Program-made: the position numbers and the translations under genes
The notes under the pieces: generated by a model
Told to the model about the DNA's origin: nothing
Database searches by the model: none
Seen by the model: the letters and a program-made list of their open reading frames with translations, nothing else
Source: Cyanophora paradoxa
Taxonomy: Eukaryota > Glaucocystophyceae > Cyanophorales > Cyanophoraceae
DNA length: 64,000 nucleotides
Direction: 5' to 3'
Assembly: GCA_004431415.1 (NCBI GenBank)
Contig: QPMI01000687.1
Location: 26,745-90,744 of the forward strand
Shown: in pieces, positions 56,345 through 64,000 of the stretch
How positions within the stretch are numbered: position 1 is the first letter of the stretch
Layout of the letters: the number at the start of each line of letters is the position of its first letter

Positions 56345-59300
56345 ATGGTCAAGGCCTACCTAAGATATGTGCTCCATCAAACGTTCGGCGTTGTCGTCAG
56401 CCACAACTCGAACATCGCTCTCGATGGCACGGGCAAGATCGCGTACTGCCCGGCGCTGGAGAACGTGGCAATATGGAACATCAAGACCGGCACGCTGGTG
56501 AGATGCAGCCCGCGCAGCCTGCAGCGCCCGCCGGGGCGAGATCGGCCCGTCTGCGCTTGCGCCCCAATCCACGTACGCGATCCTCACGTACACGTGCGTC
56601 GCCGATCGCAGGTGAGGCAGCTAACGGGGGAGGGCAAGGGAGAAGTCACGTGCCTCGCGCTCAGCCCGGATGAGAAGACCCTCGCCGTCGGGTGCGCCGG
56701 CCCCGCCGTGGCTGCGCGCCGGCGAGGGCGAGCGAGGGCCGGCAGGCACGCGACGGGGGCGATTCGGCTGTGGAACATCGCGCAGGGGACGAGCACGGTG
56801 TCGTTCGCGGGGCACAAGTCGGCGATCTCGGCGCTGCGCTTCAACGGGGACGGCTCGCTGCTCGCCTCGGGCGCCCGCGACACGGACCTCGTCCTCTGGG
56901 ACGTCATCGCCGAGAGCGGCCTCTACAGGTGCGCGGGGCCGGCGGGGCGGGGCGGGCGGGGCGGGGCGGGGCCTGAGGGGCGGGCAGGCTGCGGGGCCAC
57001 AAGGACGCGATCACGGACGTGGCGTTCCTCGAGGCCCGCCGCCAGCTCGTCTCCTCCTCCAAGGACACCCTCCTCAAGGCCCGCCCCCCCCCCCACCTCC
57101 GCCCCCCGCCCGAAAGCGAGGCGGGGCGGGGCGGGGCGGCGCCAGGTGTGGGACCTGGAGACGCAGCACTGCGTGCAGACGATCGTGGGGCACCGGGGGG
57201 AGGTGACGGCGATGGCGGTGGACCCCGCGCAGGCGCGCCTCGTCACCGCCTCCTCCGCCGACGACGAGCTCCGCTTCTTCGCCCTCCCCGCCCCCGCCGC
57301 CCCCGCCGCCCCCGACCCCGACCCCGAGGGCGCCCCCGAGGCGGCCTCGGGCCCGGCGGAGCTCGCGCTGCTGGGCTCGCTGCGGCGCGAGAGCAAGGAG
57401 CGGGTCGTCACCCTCCGCTACCACCCCTCCGGCTCCATCCTCGGCTGCCAGACCGCCGACAAGATCGTCCAGGCCCGCCCCGCCCCGCCCCGCCCCGCCC
57501 CGCTCCTGCGCCGCCGACGGGGCGCAGCTCTTCCGAGTGCACTCGGCGGAGGAGGCGCAGCGGCGGGCCAAGCGCCGCCGCAAGCGCCTCCGCGAGAAGC
57601 AGCGCGCCAAGGGCGAGGGGGAGGCGGGGGCGGGGGAGGGGGAGGGGGCCGGGGAGGGGGAGGAGGGTGTGGCCCTGCGGGACGAGGTGGCGGGGCTGGC
57701 GATGGTGCGCGCCTCGCACAAGCTCCGCTCCTTCGCCTTCGGGCCCCTCGCCCCCGCCAAGGCCGGCGCCAAGGAGGCGGCGCCCCGCGTCACCCTCCTC
57801 GCCGCCCTCACCAACAACGCCCTCGAGCTCTACGCGGTGGGGGCCCCCGGCGAGGGCGCCTCCAAGGCCTCCGAGGGGGCGACGGGCGTGGGCGAGCGCG
57901 TGGGGGCCCTGGAGGGGGCCGGCCACCGCTCCGACGTCCGCGCCCTCGCCCTCTCCGCCGACGACGCCCTCCTCGCCTCCACCTCCAGCGGCCCGCCCCG
58001 CCCGCCCTGCCCCGCCCCGCCCCGCCGCCTCACGTGCCCGCAGGCTCGCTGAAGGTGTGGAACGCGCGGACGCGGCAGTGCGTGCGGACGGTGGCCTCGG
58101 GCTACGGCACGTGCGTGCTCTTCGTACCGGGGGCGAAGCAGGTGCTGGTGGGGACCAAGTCGGGCGCCTTGGAGCTCTACGAGGTGGCCTCGGGGGCGCT
58201 CCTGGAGGCCGTGCGGGCGCACGAGGGCACCGTCTGGTCCCTCGCCCTCCGCCCCGACCGCTGCGGCATCGCCTCCGCCGGCGCCGACAAGACGGCCCGC
58301 CCCGCCCCGCACCCGCCCCGCACCCCCGCCCCCCGCTGAGCGCCCCGCAGGTCAAGTTCTGGGACTTCGAGCTCGTCAGCGACCCCGAGTACTCCGCCGT
58401 GCGCCCCCCGCCGCCCCCGCCGCCCCGCCGCCCGGCGCGAGGGCGCTGCAGACGGCGAAGCGGGTGTCGCTGGGGCACGCGCGGACGCTGCAGCTGGAGG
58501 AGGACGTGCTGGGCGTGCGCTACAGCCCCGACGGGCGCTACCTCGCCGTCGCCCTCCTCGACTCCACCGTCAAGGCGCGCGGCGCGGGGCGGGGCCGCGG
58601 GGCGGGGCGCGGGGCGAGCGGGGCGGGGGCAGGTCTTCTTCGAGGACTCGCTCAAGTTCTACCTGGCGCTCTACGGGCACAAGCTCCCCGTGCTGGCCCT
58701 CGACGTCTCCTCCGACAGCACCCTCGTGGCCACCGCCTCCGCCGACAAGACCCTCAAGGTCTGGGGCCTCGACTTCGGCGACTGCCACCGCTCCCTCCGC
58801 GCCCACGCCGACAGGCCCGCCCCCGCCCCGCCCCGCCGCCCCCGGGGCCCCGCTGACGGGGCGGGGCCGGCAGCGTGACGGCGGTGCAGTTCGTGCCGCG
58901 GACGCACTACGCGTTCACGGCGGGGAAGGACGGGAAGGTGAAGTACTGGGACCTGGACAAGTTCGAGTGCGTGCTGACGCTGGACGGGCACCTGGCGGAG
59001 GCGTGGTGCCTCGCCGTCGCCTCGGACGGGTCGTTCGTGGTCTCGGGCTCGCACGACCGCTCGCTGCGGGTCTGGGAGCGCACCGAGGAGCAGGTCTTCC
59101 TCGAGGAGGAGCGCGAGCGCGCCCTCGAGGCCCTCTTCGACGCCGACGACGCCCCCGCCGGCCTCCCCGGCGAGGCCCGCCCCCGGCCCCGGCCCCGCGC
59201 TCGCGCCCCCGCCCCACGCCTCACGCCGCCGGGCGCAGGCCGGCGTGGCGATCCGGCCGATGGGCCCCGACGGGGAGCCGGTGGCGGGGGAGGAAGGGGA

Positions 59301-60411
59301 GGAGGAGGGGGGGGCGGAGAGCGGGCGGGCGGGGCGGCGGGGGGCGGAGACGCTGAAGGCCGGGGAGCGGCTGGCGGAGGCGCTGGAGCTGGCCGACGGC
59401 GAGCTCGCCAAGGCCGACGACTTCGAGCGCGCCCAGGCCGCCGCCCTCGACGCCGGCGAGACCCCCGCCGCCGTCGCCCGCATGCAGCCCCCGCCCCGTC
59501 CGCACCCCCCGCCCCTTGCCCTCGCCGCCCCCGCTGAGGGGCGGGCAGCACCCGCTGCTGGTGGCGCTGGGGCGGCTGTCGCCGCTGGAGTACGTGCTGA
59601 AGACGCTGCGGGAGGTGCGGGCGGCGGAGCTCGAGGAGGGCCTCCTGGTGCTCCCCTTCGCGCGCGCCACCTCCCTCCTCCGCCACCTCGAGGCCGCCCT
59701 CGCCGCCGTCCGCGCCGCCCCCGCCGCCCCCGCCCCGCGCCCCGCAGCCGCCCCTCACCGCCCCGCCCCCTGCAGAACCGCGACGTCGAGCTCGCCGCCC
59801 GCTGCGTCCTCTTCCTCGTCCGCGCCCACTCCCGCCAGGCGCGCTCCGCCGCCCCGCCGCGCCGCGCCGCGGGGAGCGCCTGGGGCGCTGAAGAGGACGG
59901 GGGCGGGCAGATCGCGTCGACACGGGCGCTGCGGCACACGGTGCTGGCGCTCCGCGACGTGGCCCGCGCCCGCCTGCGCGCCCGCAAGGTGCCGCCGCCC
60001 GCGCCCGCCCCCCGCGCCGGCGAGGCGGCCGCCGAGGGCCGGGCGCCGCGCAGGACCTCATCGCCTTCAACCTCGCCGCCCTCCGCTTCCTCCAGGCGCC
60101 CCCGGCCCCGGCCCCGGCCCCCCGCCCCGCCCCGCCCTGACCCCCCGCAGCGCGAGGCCGAGACCTCGGGCGCCCGCGTCTTTGGCGGCGTCTCGGAGCG
60201 GCTGGCGGCGGTGCGGGCGGCGAACGAGGCGGCCGCCAAGGGCCGCCCCGCCCTCGACGCCCAGCTCGCCTCGGCGAAGCGGGAGAAGCGTCGCGCCGCC
60301 GCCATCGCCAAGGCCCGCGCCGCCGCCGAGGAGGAGCCCGACGGCCCGCCCCCCGCCAAGAAGGCCAAGGGCGCCAAGCACAAGAAGGGCCCCAAGGCCG
60401 GCCGCCCCTGA
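56345..60411 (+). CDS. WDR3: WDR3/UTP12-like WD40 protein of the SSU processome
   Basis: UTP-B complex subunit needed for 18S rRNA maturation in the nucleolus. ATG 56345 gives [20 protein letters not shown], the family's YLRY start. The WD40 repeats follow WDR3 closely: [38 protein letters not shown] / [93 protein letters not shown]. The second propeller includes [95 protein letters not shown] and [13 protein letters not shown]. The C-terminal Utp12 domain shows [35 protein letters not shown] and [20 protein letters not shown], ending in a Lys/Ala-rich tail at 60411. More than ten short introns. Confidence 0.92.
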
Positions 60412-60731
60412 CTGCCCCGCTCGGCCTTCCCGCCTGATGCGGCGTGCCCGTAGCTAGCGGCCGGATTGCAGTTCAAGAGCTAGACGCCGCAGAAGCGCTG
60501 CAAGCTTTAGATCGACGCCGCAAATTAAAGCGATGCGAACGAAGTTTTGGGGGGAAGTCTCACGACCGGGGTACACTCTTGTTCGTTGTTTTGCGAGTTA
60601 GTGCGAAGTGCGAGGTGCCGTTCTCTCTCTCCTCGCCCCTCCAGCTCGCCGTACACGGCAAAGGCAATCGTTCTGCATCTCCTGGGCCAGCGAATCGCTT
60701 CTGATTCCCTCGCCCGGGCAGACATTGCAAA
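60412..60731. other. Intergenic region upstream of importin alpha
   Basis: No exon was recognised; pyrimidine-rich CTCTCTCTCCTCGCCCCTCC lies about 95 bp before the start codon. Confidence 0.5.
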
Positions 60732-62730
60732 ATGAGGAGCGCCAAGGCCGCTGACCGCAAGAAGCAGTTCAAGAAAGGTATCGATGTCGAGGAGTCGCGC
60801 CGTCGTCGCGAGGATGAGCTCCTGGAGCTGCGCAAGAACAAGAAGGAGGAGGGGCTCATGAAGAAGCGCCGTGCCGGCCAGGCCGTCGAGCCGCCGAAGG
60901 TTCAGGATGCTAGCCTCGTTCAGAAGGTGTGTTTGAGCAGGCTCTCGCCCCAATCAAGCGGACCCGTGCTAACCGCGGGAGCAGCTGGAGCGCCTGCCGC
61001 TCATGGTGAACGGTGTGAACTCCAACGATCCGCAACTGCAGCTTGATGCTACTACCGAGTTCCGCAAGCTCCTCTCCATCGGTGCGCATGAGGACCATGT
61101 CCCGGAACCTTGTTACCGTTGTGCCATTCTGACGCACAGCCCAGAGCGGAGCCCCCCGATTGAGGAGGTCATCGCTGCTGGCGTTGTTCCCCGCTTCGTG
61201 CAGTTCCTGCAGTACTCGAATATGCCCCAGCTCCAGGTGTGACGCGTCCATGCGCTGCTGGCTCCAGCATCTGACCGTTGCATCGCGACCGCGTGCAGTT
61301 CGAGGCCGCCTGGGCGCTCACTAACATTGCCTCTGGCACTTCTGAGCACACGAAGGTTGTTATGGAGAAGGGCGCTGTCCCCATTTTCGTTCAGCTGCTC
61401 CTGTCGCCGAACGACGACGTCCGCGAGCAGGTGCGCGCGTGCACGCGCCGCTGCCGCGGCCGTGCGTTCCGAAGCACTGATGCACACACGCGTGCAGGCC
61501 GTGTGGGCGCTCGGCAACATCGCCGGCGACTCGCCGAAGTGCCGCGACATTGTCCTGAGCCATGGCGCTCTCATCCCGATCCTGCAGCAGCTGCACGAGG
61601 GCCAGAAGCTCTCCATGCTGCGCAACGCCACCTGGACTCTGTCCAACTTCTGCCGCGGCAAGCCGCAGCCGGACTTCGCCATGGTGCGGCGGGGCCGGCA
61701 ATGCGCCGCCGCGTCGGCGGTCGCTGAGCCCTGCGCAGGTGAGCCCTGCGCTCCCGGTGCTGGCGCGCCTCATCTTCTCGACGGACGAGGAGGTCCTCAC
61801 GGACGCGTGCTGGGCCCTCTCCTACCTCAGCGACGGCACCAACGACAAGATCCAGGCCGTCATCGACGCCGGCGTCTGCCCGCGCCTCGTCGAGCTGCTC
61901 ATGTGCGTTCGATGCACCCTCCCTGCTTGCTCCCAGCTAACGCCCGCGCCGGCAGGCACGCCTCGCCGTCCGTGCAGACCCCCGCCCTCCGCACCGTGGG
62001 CAACATCGTCACCGGTGATGACCTCCAGACCCAGGTGCTTCGTTTTCTTTTATCCTCTTTCTCCGCGACGGCCGGGGCGTGACGGGGAGGGCAGATCATC
62101 ATCAACTGCTCGGCGCTGCCGTGCCTGCTGGCGCTGCTGCAGAGCCCGAAGAAGAGCATTCGCAAGGAGGCGTGCTGGACGATCTCGAACATCACGGCCG
62201 GCAACAAGGAGCAGATCCAGGCGGTGGTCGAGGCCGGCATCATCGTGCCCCTCATCAGCCTCCTCTCCACCGCCGAGTTCGACATCCGCAAGGAGGCGGC
62301 GTGGGCGATCTCGAACGCGACCTCGGGGGGCTCGAAGGAGCAGATCAAGTACCTGGTCAAGGCCGGCTGCATCAAGCCGCTGTGCGACCTGCTGACCGTC
62401 AGCGACGCGCGCATCATCACCGTCGCCCTCGAGGGCCTCGAGAACGTCCTCAAGGTGGGCGAGACCGAGAAGGAGGCGATGGGCGGCGCCAACGAGTTCG
62501 CCTCGGCCATCGACGAGGCCGGCGGCCTCGACAAGATCGAGCAGCTCCAGAACCACCAGAACAACGACATCTACGAGAAGGCCGTCAAGATCCTCGAGAC
62601 CTACTTCGGGCTGGAGGAGGAGGAGGACGCCAACGTGGCCCCCCAGATGGACACCTCGGCGACCACCTTCCAGTTCGGCGGCGGCGCCGCCATGCCCCAG
62701 GGCGGCTTCAACTTCGGCCAGCCGATGTAG
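60732..62730 (+). CDS. Importin subunit alpha (karyopherin alpha)
   Basis: Armadillo-repeat adaptor that binds classical nuclear localisation signals and importin beta. Eight exons: 60732-60926, 60985-61081, 61145-61236, 61299-61430, 61498-61683, 61739-61902, 61955-62034, 62095-62730; all seven introns are GT-AG and 54-67 bp. The N-terminal IBB domain is basic ([20 protein letters not shown]). ARM repeats carry the WxxxN array for NLS binding: [134 protein letters not shown]. The C-terminus has [13 protein letters not shown], an acidic stretch and a Gly/Phe-rich tail with FQFGGGA and FNFGQPM. Codon use is less extreme in exons 1-4 than downstream. It is the best resolved model in the window. 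Confidence 0.96.
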
Positions 62731-63749
62731 ACGGCGTCGCCGGCCCACGCGCCCCGCCGCCACGTCCGCCTCTCCTCCCGCCCCCCTTCCCGTCACACGA
62801 GACACCTACATCACTCCGACGACGGAACCACGAACCCGTCCCAACTACGCGCTCTACCCTCGGCCCCCCCACGACACGCCCCATGCGAGATCCACAGTAC
62901 CCCCGTCACTCCTCGTCCGACCCCCGACAACCAGCAACGGCTGGCACCCTCGACCCGCCACTCGCCCTCCTGACGCCCCACCGGGCACACACGTGCCCCA
63001 CTTTTTTTGACGACCGGCGCGGACGCCCGCCTACTTGACGCGGGCCGACGCGCGCGACGGTATCCTTTCTTTCAGCCCCGACGTCCTCCCTCCGTGACAT
63101 GACAGTGCTGGCTGACGCCAGCGTTTGACTTTTACATGACTGTAACAATAACATGAACGACAGATGCTTTTCACAGACCTTTTTTCAGAGCTCGGGTTGC
63201 AGTGCCAGGGGTAATTTTTGGGAAGCTGCATACTGTGTTGTTGTGCAGAGTATTTTTATGAGTTCGAATCGCACATGCAGGCTTAACCTTTTCCCGCCTC
63301 GCCCAAGCACTCCCAATGAAACCCACAATCCTGCGCTCAACTTCTGTGTCGGTGATTACTGTAATAGCAAGCCGTAAAAGCGATCGGGAGACGAGATACT
63401 CTACTCTTCTATAGAAAGTTACATACAGCTGGCCCCTATAGCTGAGCTAGCGCTAGAGCTGGGACTATGCGGGGGGGTCCCCGCGCTGTTCACGAACACC
63501 AACTTGCAAGGCAAGCTTCGATCGACGAGACGCACATCAAAAATCTCCGGGGAAAAAACAGCGAGAAGGGGGGGAGGGGGGGGGGGAGCTGTGAAGGGAG
63601 CAGGCGGGGCGGCTCAGGTGAGGTTGAGGAGGAGTGCGATGGCGAGGGCGAGGGCGGCGAGCGCCGGGGCGCCCGGCGGCGTCGCCCGCATCTCCGCCTC
63701 CCGCTCCGCCTCGGGCTCGGGCTCGGGCTCGGGGGCGCGCGGCGGTGTG
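62731..63749. other. Intergenic region, importin alpha to S9 peptidase (convergent)
   Basis: 3' flanks. The AT-richer part is 63080-63430 (AATAACATGAACGACAG, TTTTTCAGAG). A G-rich segment at 63560-63600 and (GCTCGG)n at 63712-63733 lie near the peptidase stop. No RNA gene was recognised. Confidence 0.5.
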
Positions 63750-64000
63750 TCAGGAGCACTGGCCGGTCCCGGAGGGACCGGCGGGGGAGCCGCCTGGGGC
63801 GGGGCGGGGCGGGGGTGAGACGGGGGAGAGCTGCGCCTGCCAGAAGGCGAGGGAGGCGAGCTCGAAGTGGAGGGTGGCGGAGAGGTCGCGGAGGCCGTGC
63901 CGCTCCCGCGGGTAGAGCTGCAGCGCGTAGGGCCGCCCCGCGGCGACGAGGGCGTTGACGAGGGCGGTCGTGTGCGCGAGGTGCACGTTCTCGTCGATCG
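63750..64000 (-). CDS. S9 prolyl oligopeptidase-family dipeptidyl peptidase, C-terminal fragment
   Basis: The minus strand entering from the right edge reads IDENVHLAHTTALVNALVAA, GRPYALQLYPRERHGLRD, then SATLHFELASLAFWQAQL. This is the C-terminus of a dipeptidyl peptidase IV/8/9-type alpha/beta hydrolase: the Asp of the triad is in DENVH and the His in RERHG. The frame runs on as [18 protein letters not shown] to a stop at 63750, or an intron of 30-40 bp (GTCTCA...CCAG) is removed first. The catalytic Ser and the propeller are outside the window. Confidence 0.82.
   Translation of the reverse strand, partial: IDENVHLAHTTALVNALVAAGRPYALQLYPRERHGLRDLSATLHFELASLAFWQAQLSPVSPPPRPAPGGSPAGPSGTGQCS

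Noticed and set aside
63261-63276. GAGTTCGAATCGCAC, a second tRNA-like T-loop
   Set aside because: No pairing flanks and no cloverleaf; an isolated match.

Overview
The window looks like nuclear DNA of a GC-rich unicellular eukaryote, most likely an alga with a plastid of secondary origin (pelagophyte- or haptophyte-like; I cannot settle the lineage). The reasons are: ER, Golgi and nucleolar housekeeping genes of clearly eukaryotic type; a nuclear copy of the cyanobacterial/plastid-lineage DUF3326 family; a SECIS-binding protein 2 homologue, so selenocysteine is probably used; and genes cut by many tiny introns (mostly 50-70 bp, starting GTGCG/GTCCG and ending GCAG, often with a CTGAC or CTAAC just upstream). 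Several introns fit only a GC-AG pattern. The introns are made of CCCCG/GGGGC runs, so reading frames stay open on all six frames and most long ORFs are shadows. Gene models below come from reading exon junctions by eye and from family alignment from memory.

Layout. 1-1665 (-) cathepsin X-like protease, cut by the window start. 2140-3464 (+) DUF3326. 4491-6370 (+) unknown protein with EF-hand-like helices. 6559-7823 (-) RSL1D1/L1-domain nucleolar protein, divergent from 8022-10783 (+) SEL1L/HRD3. 11128-22309 (+) a giant hybrid histidine kinase. 22679-23759 (+) MOB. 24488-25224 (-) thioredoxin-like. 25841-28253 (-) ERGIC-53-type lectin, divergent from 28432-32903 (+) SECISBP2-like. 33514-34445 (+) exosome RRP42/EXOSC7. 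34675-35815 (-) PX-domain protein. 37227-40467 (+) large unknown protein.

From about 40.5 to 52.5 kb the character changes: leucine-rich/F-box-type genes surround a repeat island with a 42-bp minisatellite (44.5-46.1 kb), a 132-bp terminal-inverted-repeat element, a 172-bp satellite arranged as a three-monomer higher-order repeat (46.85-47.83 kb) and a 105-bp repeat (48.0-48.3 kb). An orphan F-box half-exon lies to the left of the island and an LRR gene lacking a start lies to its right; the reading phases would allow them to be one gene with a ~6 kb intron.

The right end is again gene-dense: 52576-56050 (-) GT90 glycosyltransferase with an extra C-terminal region, divergent from 56345-60411 (+) WDR3/UTP12, then 60732-62730 (+) importin alpha, and 63750-64000 (-) the C-terminus of an S9 dipeptidyl peptidase.

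Functional themes: rRNA processing and RNA decay (RSL1D1, WDR3, RRP42), secretory quality control and glycan handling (SEL1L, ERGIC-53-like, GT90), nuclear import, signalling (hybrid kinase, MOB) and selenoprotein translation. Genes are not in operons; three divergent pairs have start codons 179-295 bp apart and probably share promoters.
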